Shown in pieces: positions 14,301-27,800 of a stretch of 64,000 nucleotides of DNA (position 1 is its first letter; the number at the start of each line of letters is the position of its first letter). The notes below the pieces were generated by a model. That model saw only the letters and a program-made list of their open reading frames with translations, searched no databases and was not told where the DNA came from. The stretch is from Eleginops maclovinus. Its lineage: Eukaryota; Chordata; Actinopteri; Perciformes; Eleginopidae. A program made the position numbers and the translations under genes. The stretch is taken from the NCBI RefSeq assembly GCF_036324505.1, contig NC_086362.1:4523043-4587042 (forward strand), read 5' to 3'.

Positions 14301-14573
14301 CTCAGAATTCGTCCGCAGAGCAAGGCCTCAATTACATAGACTTGGACTTGGCCAACAAAGAGGTCCCCCATTTGGGCCTGGATGGACCCTCAGGTAGCCA
14401 GGCCCCATCTCGCCTTTTCTCTGTACTGGGTGGAGGTTCTGGGGTCGGGGGAGTGGGTGCGGCAGCCGGCAGCAGCAGCAACAGCAACTCGACGCTCAAC
14501 ACTTACGCCAGCATCGACTTCTACAAATCAGAGGAGCTGCGAAGCCATCAGAACGGAAACAAGGAAGGAACTG
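11396..14573 (+). CDS. Insulin receptor substrate (IRS1-like), coding exon 3: end of PTB and tyrosine docking tail
   Basis: This 3.2 kb exon (residues 224-1282) starts with the last PTB strand and helix (VDDSVVAQNMHE) and then encodes the long Ser/Pro/Gly-rich disordered tail. PI3K p85-type YxxM sites are visible at about Tyr477 (YILM), 568 (YAIM), 630 (YMSM), 663 (YMAM), 687 (YMIM), 723 (YMNM), 981 (YVNM) and 1060 (YTEM). SHP2-type sites are Tyr1203 (NYIDLDL) and Tyr1260 (TYASIDF). The segment aligned with the human IRS1 GRB2 site reads GEYVSIEF, without the Asn at +2. The AKVIRADPQG and YYSLPRSYKH blocks are typical of IRS1. Most of the tail order follows IRS1, although YTEMAF and NTYASIDF recall IRS2. 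The frame passes a GTAAGA donor at 14574 in phase 1; read through, it would stop at 14699-14701. Confidence 0.93.
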
Positions 14574-14863
14574 GTAAGAGTCGCCTTTATGTCGTATCAT
14601 GTTTTTCCTCAACACGAGCACTCTCTCCGATCTCTCTTTTCCCTCCCTACTTGCGCTCTGTGGCATTATTCATACAGACATACAATACCCGTTCAAGATA
14701 ATCCAATCAAGCACAGCCTCCCTTTCCATCTGTGAATGTAATCATACTATACCTGGCGCCATATTAGAATGTTGACACCAGTGTGATTGGTATGGCTGTC
14801 TGCATAATCGCCAATATGAGATATAGATCGGCTGGCGATTCATAAATCCATTTCCTTCTCTAG

Positions 14864-14883
14864 GGCTCAGGTGTACTGCTTAA
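14864..14883 (+). CDS. Candidate irs terminal coding segment (A)
   Basis: A pyrimidine-rich tract ends in TAG at 14861-14863. Joined in phase 1 to exon 3 it would end the protein with GLRCTA and a TAA stop. The intron would be only 290 bp. There is no independent support, and a second candidate exists at 37403, so this is a hypothesis. Confidence 0.25.
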
Positions 14884-17800
14884 AGCACATGCACACGTTT
14901 TTACCTGTGATTTTTGATAAGGGGCTAGAGGCCGGACGACCTTTTTGAATATCAATATTCTGGAAATAACTATTGATCCGTTCAGGCTTCCTTTCTGTGT
15001 TTAGATGTAAATTCAGTCTGATGAGTCATTCATTGAGTAAAGCTGTCACTAACACTCACCACAGGGCTACTCTTAGCAAAGGAAACCATTGAAGCATTCA
15101 CTCCCAATTCAATTAAGTTGACCTTTGACCCTGTTGACCTGTTAACCCAATTTCCTCTAATGTGACGTGAGTAGAAAAAACGGAGGTTCTCTCATCATTC
15201 ATATTTCAGATTTTGTGAGTTTCCAGAACCTTCTAAATCTTAAATTATGAGGGAGGGTGCGCACGCTTTTTAGAGAAGTTGCCAAGTAGTCGCTGTAATA
15301 GTGTTTGCTTTGATTTGTACATTGTTTAATCAGAGCTGAAAGCTGTGGTTTGTAGTTTGGCTGACTGCAGGGCTTTTTATCCTGTGGTCAGATATTAGAT
15401 TGCATTCACAAAAATCTACTTCTCTGCAAGGACGGGGGGTTCAATAAGGCCAGATGATGAATTCTCATTGTATTTCAATTTTTCCCTGCTGTGTCGGGTA
15501 ATTCTCCCTAGCTGTGGGGGACCACGGCAGCTAAACAATGCCTCAACTAGGTCACTGTGAGACGTTTCCACACAGAAAAACATTCTCTTTGAGCCACTGT
15601 CTGCACTTAATTGACCCGTTTAGAAAATAGACGCCTGCAGTTTAAGCAGATAGAGCGGCTTTTTAAATGGAGATGTGGATTTATATGCATCGGCTCTTAC
15701 TTAACCTTCCACAGTCGGGCTCTTGTGATGAATGCATCCTGCCAAGACTTGTTGTTTATGTAGCGCTGCTAGCTTCCACATGATTTGTACCGAACCTTGT
15801 GTCAGACTTAAACCTCATGGGTTTCTGTGGCAAACATTTCATAGACAGGCTCCACAGTTGGAAGGAATGAAGACTCTGAGGCATTAGCAAACAGGGGATC
15901 TCGCAGGCTAAGCTCAACAGTTGGTTTTCATATTTCCAATGATCGTGTTGGATTTATTAGGGGGGGGGGGGCATATAGGTGGAAGCAGTCCGTGCTGCTG
16001 GGTGTATTTTAAATATAAAAGCTAGCAGGCTACCACAGTGGGACCATATGGGCTCTCGCTGCTGAGTATGTCAGCGGGGCAGCGTGGGGGAGAATGTTAC
16101 ACATTGGCTGTGAATGTTGAGATGGGGCCAGTGTTTCACTTGCGCAGCTCTCAAATGCCTCTGTACAGTGTTTCCCCCTCCTTTCATCCCCCCCATTCCG
16201 TCTCCCCCTCTTTCCTCCTCCAATAAATGATCCTTTTGTTCGGGTGTTTTGCCGCGGTGGGCCGGCGGGCCTCAGCAGGGCTGAGCCCCAAGACTAAGGG
16301 GACTCTCCTGAAACAATTTCTACTTTTAAAGCCTATAATTTGTGGTTGGCTTCCTTAATTTTTTCATCTCTTTATTGCTGTCTTTGTTCGCTATGTGATT
16401 CCTTATCCACGCACTTATTCTACAATCTTTGTCCTCATGCGACATCCTCTCTGACAGATTTTTGAAATTCCTGCCCTCCCTTCTGTTCACTACACTTTTT
16501 CACGAAAACCTCTCTCGTCTTCACACCCTTCGTCCTCCTTCTTTTTCACATTGTGTTTCACTCCATCCTTTTGAATGCTTGCAGAGACAATTATAACAGA
16601 TATTCAAAGATGTTTTCCTTTTGATATGGAGCAACAAAAAACAGTATTCTGTTTGACGGACAGAATACCGTTTACAGACGATTCATTATCTTGTCTGCGG
16701 CTATCCTGTGAGCTGTTTTTAAGAGTTCTGATCTGCCGTAATTACAGGGATTCTTTCCGCCAACAGGACCCAGCATGCATTTGAAAATAGTGTGTGTATG
16801 TCTTAGGGCTGCATTCTTCTGGCACCGAGGGCCAAAAGGCTAAATTTGAACATCGGTAGTGGGACACGTGCCAAGAACAATCGTATTTGACAGCGGTTAC
16901 GTAACGTACAAAAATAACCTCATGATTTACATAATGAGCAAAAGCAGTGTGATCTATTTCACTCCAGATAACGTCTTTTTAGACATAACATGAAAAAGAA
17001 AGAGAGTCTTTGTGTGGAAATTATGAGGATCTATGTCTGCTTTTTGGGAAGTTCAGCCAGAGTGTGAGAGACGGTGTGATTCTACTCTGCATGTGTGTGT
17101 GTTGTGACCTTAAAAAAGAACGGAGTGTAACATTAGTTTAGGAAGTGGAGAGGAGTTTTGGGTACAGAATGTTAATTAGATCAAATCAACCTTCATTCCC
17201 ATAATCTCCTCCTGTTAGAATCATGTGAGGGAAGTTTATCCTCCGCGCCGCCAGCCGTCCTTTTAGCTTCTCCTTCTTCACCATCTGGACGAGGATGTGT
17301 GTGCCAGTCTCCAAATAACCTGTCGCTCTTTTATTAATCATTCCGCGGGACAGCCCTGGACTTTGGAAACATTGTAGTTGTTCGCAGAAGCGGGACTGTT
17401 TACATTTGTTTACTGTCCGCTAATTGGGCAAAAAGTCATGCATTAGTGACCAACTACATCACTACAGCGTGTGTGTGTGTGTGGCACAGAATGAAAAACA
17501 AGTCTCTTGCTTTCAATACAGTGTATATTGGGAAGACATTAAGATACAAATAGCTGGATTTGACTTTTGAAAAAAACCCACCATACATAATGTTTAAACT
17601 GAATGTAAACACATTGGAAATGTAAATAATTTTCTATGCCAAAGTCCAAAATATAGACTTACATTTTCCTTAATGTTGTATCTTTTTATCTATTAATAAT
17701 AAAAACATAATAAGATCTCAGCAATAAACCAAATCAAATACAGTATTATTGATATAAAGACTGGCCAATGCTTAAAAAAACCATGTAAATTTGATCCATA

Positions 17801-18076
17801 ACTGGGAAAATAAGACCCAAGGTGTAATACATCAGAGCCCTCTTCCATTACTTGATTATGTGACACTTTTAAACTGCCTGTATGTGATATTTAGACTGTA
17901 TCCAAGCTTATAAAATACACACATTCCTCTGCATAACACACACAGCTTTGCTTATGCAGCCGACAGACCTTTGGTGCTGGGTGTGTAATCTAGGTTAGAC
18001 TAACAGCACTAGTAGTGTTATGTAAAACATAACCACGTGGAGGGGACATGACCCCCGATAGAGTGAGACTCAGGGC

Positions 18077-18078
<2 letters not shown>

Positions 18079-18126
<48 letters not shown>

Positions 18127-18136
18127 TGTGCGCGCT
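18079..18136. repeat. (TG)n with TGCGCG end, about 58 bp
   Basis: TG repeats pass into GCGCGTGTGCGCGC, an alternating purine-pyrimidine stretch. Confidence 0.9.
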
Positions 18137-20744
18137 TGGTTGTTTGCCTGTTGTGCTTTTTAACGTGGTTTGTGTAATGTGCAGCAGGCAGACTGAGCCT
18201 GCTCTGTGCAGTCAGGCTCTGGGCTCATATTTCTGCAGAGTGTAAACGCACACAGATGTGGAGCCAAAACAGTGAACATGTGGAGCACAAAATCAAGGTC
18301 AAAATTGTCACAACGCATCGTGCTTTTCCTTTGCTTGTTACTGTTAAATGAGCATTTCATTCATTACGTGCGACCCTGTGAGATCAGGGAAACAGAGCTG
18401 TTAGGTAAAGCTAGATAATATTTTATAAGACAAGGTTTTAACGGCTTATTAGCCCCCCAGCATTTTGTATTCAACTCTTGAATTATTGACTCTATGGTCA
18501 TGGGAAAACAGGACAAGATGGGAGGCACACTCCTGCTTCTTCTCCATTTTCTTCCTGCTTCATAATCCATTTTAAGACGGAAATTAGCTTGAATTTCTCT
18601 GCACTGCAACTTTCCTTCATTAGCCTAATTAGGGCATTACACAACTGATTGGCCCCCGCGGGAAAATGCAGCACAACGTAGTTAGTTACACGAGGACAGC
18701 AGAGAGGCTCCAATCCATTTCCTCGCCCAGTAAGCGTAAACTAAAGCCGTATCCCTGTGTTTATCTCATATTTTCCCCAAACATTTACAAAATGGAGGAG
18801 GATATTTTTTGGAGAGTGGTTTTGTTTCTTTTACAAGTCAGGGACGTTTAGTTCTCTGAAGTCCAGTTTGCTTTGTTTGGGTGCTCTGTTCCGGGAGACG
18901 CGCTGCACATAGCAACAGCTCCCCAATGTTTGGGTTTTTGAGGGAGTTTCGAAGGCTGAGCGTGCAATGCGTGTCGGTCTCCAACCACACACACACATGT
19001 GTGTTTATTAAAGGACTCGAAAGCCTGGGACGGTTTTTTTCCCTCTGACTTCAAGCTTGCGATGACTTCAGCAGCGCCGACTCATTACGGGACCTCTCTT
19101 CTGTCCAATTATGCGAAATCGAAGGCAAGAGGAGTAATCTGAGTTGAACGCTAATACACACACATATACACAGCTTTGTGACGGATGATCGAGCTTTCAC
19201 ACACACCGCCATGCGATCCCACATGGAGCAGATTGAGAAAAATCATGTCGAGCGCCGGTTTCTCCCATATTTAACTTGCTATGAACGGAGCCTTCTACAA
19301 ACCTGAATGAGCGGATTATAGTCTGCAGTGAACAGAGCACGGGCTCGGCTGTGGCAACACAAATCTCTTTGCAGCCACATCTGGCGCCATCATGGAGAGC
19401 CACCGGAGAGCTTCGGGTTGTAAAAACAATGTGCTAAATATACCAGGTGGTGTCCAGGTCGAAATGTAAAAGCTTTTTGTGTAACAAGCGAGGAATTATG
19501 CTCTCGCAATGAATATTCGGAGCTCTTTATCGGTTTATCAGGTGCGTTATCTCCTTGAGAATGAACCTGTCAAGAAACTGAACTCATTTCGGCATCTATG
19601 GCAGCACGTTCATATAGAGAACATGTGAACGCCTATCAAGACCGTGATCTTGACTTGTAGTGCAAGAAGTAGCAGCGGTGCGGGCATGTTTCTTCAGGTA
19701 AAGAAACGATGGGAGATCAAGCAAGACCTGTTTGAGTAAGGTGTCAATAAATCTGACGTTTTCCCAGACCCTTCCCTAAGGAGGCTTATTACTACGCCAA
19801 TCATTCAACAGGTAGAAATATGGCATTTAAGTCGACTACCGGGAATTATCACTCTTCCTCCACATCTTGGACGTGATTGAAATGGTTAATGCATGCAGAT
19901 TAAACACAGCCTTCGAAAACTATGAATTTACAGTAATTACCTTCGTTGATGAATGACCTTAACGTATGACAGAAAATCGATCAGATGTGTCATCGAGGAA
20001 TATCAGTTTCACGACATAAAGCGCATATTTTAAGAAGCATGTTTACTCGGGTAATCTATTGTGGGAAATATTTTTGAGTTGGTGTTGTCCTTTTAAGGAA
20101 AAAATAATTACTTTTACCTTGATAGGGGGTGATGATAGGACGTGCAAGTGTGTGTGTGTGTGTATATGTGTGTGTATCAGATATAGACATCTGCTATCTA
20201 TGCCACAGATATGATCTTTCATTGACTGCAGTGTAAGGGAGAAGAGGAAACGGTCGGATTTGCTTCCGTACAATAGATAGAGACAAAATCTGTGTGTGTG
20301 TGTGTGGCCTCGTTCTGCCTTTTCACACCACCACCTGTAATCAGTGCTGACCTATAACACGTAGGCGTCTTCTATTGTTTGGATGGAAATGTTTGGTTTT
20401 TTTTGCACTTGGCTGATATACGTGTGCAATATTTACCGCCACACACTTCATATTTGCCTCCATACTGTTACTATTTGCCTCTTTTCTACACGGCTCAAAA
20501 GGCCTTTTCATGAAGGCGTGTTGACAGTCAAACATTGAAACTGGACACGCTGGTAAGAGTGGAGAATGGATGAGGATGCTTTTCATGGCTTCAATGGAGC
20601 AAAGGGCGAGAAAAGATTGATTCATAAAGGGAGAGCCAAGGCGGGAGGTGAAGTGAAGCAGAGATAATGAGTCATAGATTTACGAATTCCTCATTTAAAT
20701 GTATAATATATGAAAAATCAACATTTTACTTTGGAATCATGGTG

Positions 20745-21033
20745 TTAAAGGGGGCCTGTTGTGCTCATTTCAGGTTCATATTTGTATTCTATGAGATTTC
20801 TCCATGTTTTAATGTTCAAAAAGCAGCACCTCTTTTCACCCTCTGTCTGAAACCAGAGCCCAGGCTGCTCTGATTGGTTAGCTGGCTGGCTCTGTTAGAG
20901 ATGTCCCGCCCCTTAGCCTATCACAAACAATTTGTTGGAGCGCTAGCCAATAGAAAAACTCCCTTCCTCTTGCCTTTGCAGACCATTTACATGCACAAAA
21001 ACACAACAAAAAAGAATAATAGGGCCCCTTTAA
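20745..21033. mobile_element. TTAA-flanked MITE, copy 1 (289 bp)
   Basis: The two ends are near-perfect inverted repeats (TTAAAGGGGGCC at the left, GGGCCCCTTTAA at the right; 11 of 12 match). The TTAA at both ends fits a piggyBac-like target site. The inside has no open frame of note. A diverged copy in the opposite orientation lies near 30098-30395, with shared blocks such as GTAAATGGTCTGCAAAGG and AGAGCCAGCCAGCT. The superfamily is inferred from the TTAA only. Confidence 0.7.
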
Positions 21034-21799
21034 TATGATCTAAAGAGGAAGTGACATTTATTTTTGCTTTTATAATGTGAAATGTCTGACAGTTGGAGCA
21101 CTTATACAACTTGTAAAGGCATTAAAAATCTCTCTTTTGGCTTTATTATCTGCATTAAAACTCCCAAAGAGCTTAAATTACATCTTGGTTGCCACAAACA
21201 ACTAGCAAAAGGAAATGCACACTTTGCCGAACATCTATTTAAAAAGAAATCAGCTTGAGTTTTATATTCGGGGACAGTTTTGCTCCCAGTTGCAACAGCA
21301 AGGCTGGCTTCTTCTCCATAGCAACGATGCCTGAGAACCAAACACAGGAAAATGAAAGTCTTTGTTCTTAACATGAACCTGTTGAAACTTCATTTTCTCT
21401 TCCATAAATGACTCTTGCACGGAAACGGTGTATTTTGAGTGACGTTGGGAACATGTCGTGAGTTTGTAACCTTGGCGACAACCATTGAAGAAAACTCATT
21501 GACTCGATGCCTCTGACGTCTCTCCCTCTCAGCTTCCTTAACCAAGCTGTTATCTACAGCCTGTGTTTTTTTTTTCACTCGCTCAGCTTCCCAAGACCTT
21601 GGCCATGCCACAGTACCTTTCTCCGACCATCCTTTTTTAAAATCACACCCCCACACTCGGTTGTTTGACGTTTTCTTGCCGATAGTTTCATCGAGAAAGT
21701 TGTGTCTGTGATGTTGACAGCATATTCACGAGGTCAGGGCGACAGACCTGAGCGACTTCATTCTTGAGCTCATCGCTTGAAGAGGGACAGATTTGCTGA

Positions 21800-22042
<243 letters not shown>

Positions 22043-22944
22043 CTCCAGTAATTCCACACAGCCAATGGCGGTCTGATCTTGTACGTGGCAATGTAATAGA
22101 CACATGATTTAGTCAACAGTATCTCTTACATACTCATGTAACGGACACACACACACACACACACACTTGGCTTATCTATTAATGTTTTATTATGACTTCA
22201 TGTGTTCAAAGAAAGAGTTAAACACAGATGAACTCAACAACATTTCACCGAAAGGAATGCAGAAAGTCAAACAACTCAAAACAAAACAAGATAACGTGCT
22301 TCTCCTGGAGCCTTACAAGGTACCCGATTTTTGAGGCCAATAACAATAAACAAAACCAAGAATTTTGACCAATGTGTGTACCAAAACCAAACCTTCAATA
22401 GTGAGAACTCTTATAAACTCTACAGTAAAAGTAGTGAGTGTGTTTGAGACATCTATCAGCATTTATAACAACGTTTTCAACGCATTTTCTACAGAATTGG
22501 AATAAATGTTGTTCTGTGGAGACATTTTGTCCTGAAAATAAAGAGATATGCTTCTGGGAAGAATATCATTCGTCAATTTCCAACCAATCAGACCAAACAA
22601 GTATTAGAGATAAGCTACAAACTGAAATCTTGTTTTTAATGAAGTAAGCAGAATTGATCTGATCTTCACCCTCCTTATAGCTTCATAATATGTCCTAATC
22701 TGTGTGTTTTCCTTGTTTGTTTATTCATAGATTAACTGCTCTTTTTATGCAGTAATTCCCTAACATACCCTTGTGCCTTTTGGGGGTTTAAGGGCCTTGC
22801 TCAAGGGCCACTCAACAGGAGGTGGTCCTTTTTTCTTTTGTGCAGTGTATCTGGTGAGCTGGCAGGCCGAGCGAATGGTAATTAGGTAGTAAAACTTGGC
22901 TAATGACTCGGTACTCTAGTCATGTTTTGACTGACTAGTGCCTT

Positions 22945-22948
<4 letters not shown>

Positions 22949-23039
<91 letters not shown>
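22949..23039. repeat. (CA)n microsatellite, about 91 bp
   Basis: Perfect CA tract after the sequence CCTTATTTA. Confidence 0.96.
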
Positions 23040-23041
<2 letters not shown>

Positions 23042-24184
23042 GCGGCAGGGGAATGAATTGTATTGGCAGCTTGGGCAGTCAAAGAGGCGCCGTCGGACAG
23101 ACTAAATGTGTGTGTGTGTTTGTGTGTGAGCGTTGAAGCCTTAACCATTGGACTTGTCATTGGATGTGAGGAATAAGCATTTGATTACCTGTGCATGCTT
23201 GCTTTTCCAATTCAAAGCTCTTTGGTTACATAAAAAAAAAAAAGTCCTGATTCATGTGCATGAAAACACACAACTTCCACACACCCATCAAGGCTGTGCT
23301 TAATAAGCAAAGCTGAGACAGATCATGGGAGCCAATCACCTTTCAGGAAGTAGGGATCAGCCAAAAGCTCCTCAACTTATGGCCTAAATTACCTTCAGTG
23401 ACCTGGCTTAGGCCTACCTCGACTAAACATACACACACACACACACACCTCCTGTCTCTTTTGTCAATACGGCTTTGCTCTTTATGTTCTGAATAAAGCC
23501 CGTCTGCCCCCGCCATGCCTCTCTTCGCCGCTCTCCAACCCCTCTCTTTCTTCTGCCCCTCTTCCTGTCTTTTCTCTGTCTCTTTGTGGACTTTTTTTGC
23601 TCTTTCTTTTGCACCAGACTTCTTCTCTTTCATCGTCGTGGTCCCCACATTTAAGGAGCCTCCAGGTCTGGGGTGTGTGATGGAGAATGAATGAATGAAT
23701 GAACATGTTGTAGGGTTTCTATGGACTTTCATCCGATATAATGTACAGATATAATGTCGTTGGATCACACGAAGGATATTTCCTAGTAAACTTTGCCCAA
23801 CAGCCCAGGCTAAGGTTTGGTACTCGCTAAAGCCTGAATCGAGCCTTTATTGCACAACACTTACTATGTGTACTTATCAAAGTACATGGAATGCTATTGC
23901 TTTGTCATGTTCCAGTGCTTTTGTTCCCCTATTCAAGGAAGCACAGTTTACATTACGAAATATATGATTCATACCACCACAGGAAAAATAGTCCTGTGCA
24001 TTAACCCCATAGTCCCCAATATCATACATTTGGGTTCACCAAATTCGGTATCATGCATCCCCTGGTAACCTAGGATACCGTTCCCGAATTTCATTGCAAT
24101 CCACTCAATATTTGTTGAGTTATTTCAGTCTAGACAGTGTTGGACCGAAATGCTACATTGACACGAAACTTCCTTCCAACTGTA

Positions 24185-24352
<168 letters not shown>

Positions 24353-24556
24353 CCACCTTGTGTGTGTTAGCTTGGCAGCATGCCAGCTACCAGTGTGTGT
24401 GCGATCCCAGCTACAGAGCGCTGATTGTGTGCTGTGGTATGGGATGTATGCCGGGCTCGGAGCGCGTCGGGTGCTGCCTAAAAAGAACTGAGCAGCCACC
24501 CACAAACCTACTGGGGTTACTGAGGGCATAAGAGGGAAGGAGTGGGAGGGAGCGCT

Positions 24557-24563
24557 ACACACA

Positions 24564-24630
<67 letters not shown>
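24557..24630. repeat. (CA)n microsatellite, about 74 bp
   Basis: CA tract with one AGAC interruption at its start, 206 bp after the GT tract at 24187-24350. Confidence 0.95.
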
Positions 24631-24632
<2 letters not shown>

Positions 24633-24786
24633 CTTATTTGCCCGTTTTTTCCCTCCTCCTCCTTGCTCACACTCTCCCTGGAAAACATTTGAGCTTCTCC
24701 TTTTGCTTTATTTGAGTTTTTTGTTTGCCATTCTCCTCCGTTTGTTTCCCGGCATCTCTTTTCTTCTCTCATCTTAACCCATATAA

Positions 24787-24789
<3 letters not shown>

Positions 24790-24882
<93 letters not shown>
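24790..24882. repeat. (CA)n microsatellite, about 93 bp
   Basis: Perfect CA tract, the third tract of the 24.2-24.9 kb cluster. Confidence 0.97.
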
Positions 24883-24883
<1 letters not shown>

Positions 24884-27800
24884 CTCTGCCGTGTCTCAGG
24901 TGATTGTGTTGATGTCAACACCGCCGCAGTTCTTCTCCCCACGTCTCCACTATGATCTGTGTGTGTCTGACTGTGTGAGTCTCAGCGGATTCGGGGCCAA
25001 GTCGTTGCTCAGCTGCTACTTTCCTAACTGGGTTTGTCTGTAAAGAGCTTAGCGCCGGTGGGCGTTGGAGAGCACTAAGCTGATTAACGTCTACTAACGA
25101 GCCACTTCTCACATGGAGGCCGCCTATGTGCGAGTGTACGTCTGTTGGGGTATAACATTGTTTGTTTACGTGGCTGCGTGCGGTTTGAGTGCATTTTTGT
25201 GTGGGTGTGTGTTGCATCTCGAGCTGTGCTGACTTCCGACAGATGATGTGGAGGAGGATTATGGGATGAGGAGGTCAGAAAGTGATCTGAGGGTCAGTTC
25301 AAGTAGCTGACGTTGACAATGGGGTGAGAATCCACTAAAGACTCCTGCAGAGGGGTCAAGTTATTCTCAGACGAGTGGCCAAGAAATGTCTTTTTTCCCA
25401 CTAGGGCTTTAGCAGTTAAGTCTTAATCTGACTAGACTCCTTGAATTGGGTAAAATTAAGCCATTTTAGACAAAGACGGCTGCTTTTTTTAAAAGTAAAT
25501 TCTCCGCTCTTTTAGGATTTGCAGGCTGTGCAATGTAACCAAAAAAGGTCCCCAGTCACAAAATACTAAAGCTTTGTTATTTAAGTCGAACCCAAAGTTG
25601 CCAGTTTGGACCGACACTCCAAGTAGTTATCATCAGGCTGTTGCTCTACTTTATTTAGTTTGTGCTAGTGTTATTAGTACGCACCATTAGTATATTATTC
25701 ATGGCGTCCGCCCAATTACACTACAGCCCAGCACTGTGGAGAGCAGCCAAACTCCCCACTCTGAACTCCTTTAGGATCCTACATGTTAAGTTACTGTAGT
25801 GTGTTCTTCGGTTTGAAGATTTCTTCTGCTGAAAATCCTTCCTTGAGTGTAACCAATGAAGCTTACACGCAGAACACCAACCAAATGTCTTTAAAATGTA
25901 CCAAATGTTATAGATTTACAGTTGATTCAATTATAGAGTGACAGTTGCAGGTCGCTCTTTAGGCTCTGAAGCATGTTCACGCAGCTCTGGGCGGGTTTTT
26001 GAAATTGTTTGCAATAAGAGAGAAGCGCTTTGCAAACTACATTGCTTAATCCCGTGGTGTTTTAGGGACTGCCCTGAACATCTAAGGTTAAAAAAAACAA
26101 GACATCATTTGCATATTTTTCTCCTTTTCCAACAAGATTCGTCGGTAGCACTAATATCTTTTATAAAACTAATTCTGTGTGTTATTAGGGTGCTGTGGGC
26201 CGTACGCTTTCAACATTTCTGATTGGGGCCAGTAAAACATGAGGAAGAGGAATGCTAGCTGATCAGACCATATTTTTGGAACAGCTGACTACACTGAAAG
26301 TAAAACCAGAAGTAGTTTGTTTGCAGATGTTCATAATTACTAGTCTTGATGGCTGAAGGTCACACCAGTCAAAGCTGTTGAGTTTATGACAGCCACAGCC
26401 TGGAGTCCAAAGGCAGTTCCTTTTTCTCCTTTTTTCTAAGTGGAAAGTAAGAAGTGGAAATGCAAATCAAACCATTTTTATTGTAGCCAACAGATCCTGC
26501 AACATGGGGCTCCGAGGGCTTTCTGCAAAGAGTGAGGAAATTGGGTGTTTCAAGTCCGAAACAAAGAACTCAGGATCATGGGACCATTTTCTGACACCAT
26601 TGCTCAACTCTGATTGCCTGGAGGGAATCTATAGACTAAACACACAAAGCCTACATTTCAGTTACCTAATACTGACTCATTGACCCGGCCCAGGGTCCAC
26701 GTTCTCTGCAGCTCTGCTCAATGTGATTATGAAGCCAAATTGACAAAGAGTCAAGAATTTTCCAATCTGGAAAGAGAGGGCAGAGAGTTTTCAAATGAAC
26801 CCCTGACTGTCCCCCTCACACACACATGCTACCTCTAAACATCTATATGCAAATATGAACAAAGTCTACGTAAACCCCCCCCCCTACTTACCTTGGTTAA
26901 GATCATTGAAATCCTCTATGTGATGATTGAGAGACAGAACAAACAGTCCCTCGACCTGCCTTATATAACTCATCAGTGCCAATCGAATGAAGTAGCCGTG
27001 ATGTTTGCTCTCCGCAGCCATTATTGGCTCGAGAACAGTCGTTAACCTTTAGAGCGCTGCCTCACCTCGACGTCACCTTGGCGTCAGCACGGTCAACCGG
27101 GCCTCAGTGGTTCCACCTAACAGCTTCCTGTGCTTTGCAGGGCTTATTTCATTAAATTGCCTAAATTGCTGTTGGGCAGAGGGTGTGTGTGTGTACATGG
27201 GTTCTCTAAATGGAAATGGGTTTTCTTGCCGTTAAAATTGATTTGGTGCATTAGGATAAAAGTCTGTTCCTTGAAGTGCAAAACCAAAAGCCCATTTAAT
27301 CAGTAGTTGATTTACCAAGACATGATGTCCACTGTTCGCTCACTCAAACATGAGTATTTTAAACCATTCAAATAAGTTCTTGCGGCTCAGGACATTTTTA
27401 AAGACAGAAATACTTTTATTCTTGGAATTTGTGTTGACTTTTAAACTAATTGGTTTTATTTTTCCACAAAAAGGAAAAGCCAAAAGCAGGCTTGTTATTT
27501 TTAGCAGTCGACCGTGTGTTTTGACAGCTGTGGTTGGAAGATTTTATCAAGTGTAGCTAGGTAACATAAGCTAATGCTATCGCTAAAACAGTTTGGCTTT
27601 GTTTTGAACCTAAATATGTACTGAATAGTTCTTTTTCAAACCTAACCTTACAACATAAGGTAATGAGTTAATGACATGCCTCATGAATTTGGTAGAAAAG
27701 CTAGGTTACTGTTGGTAGACATGCTATCATTTTTAGCTTACAAACTGTTCAATCCGTACCTTCTACACTATGATGCTAAATACCTAGCATCACTAGAGAC

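Larger units (their letters stand above)
14574..20744 (+). other. irs last intron or 3' region, no other gene seen
   Basis: After the donor at 14574 no convincing coding exon follows. A strong acceptor (TTTCCTTCTCTAG, ending 14863) would add a 7-codon tail and stop at 14881-14883; an AATAAA lies near 16223. A G-run is at about 15961-15971 and a TG/CG tract at 18079-18136. Otherwise I see unique AT-rich sequence with scattered TG runs. Confidence 0.5.
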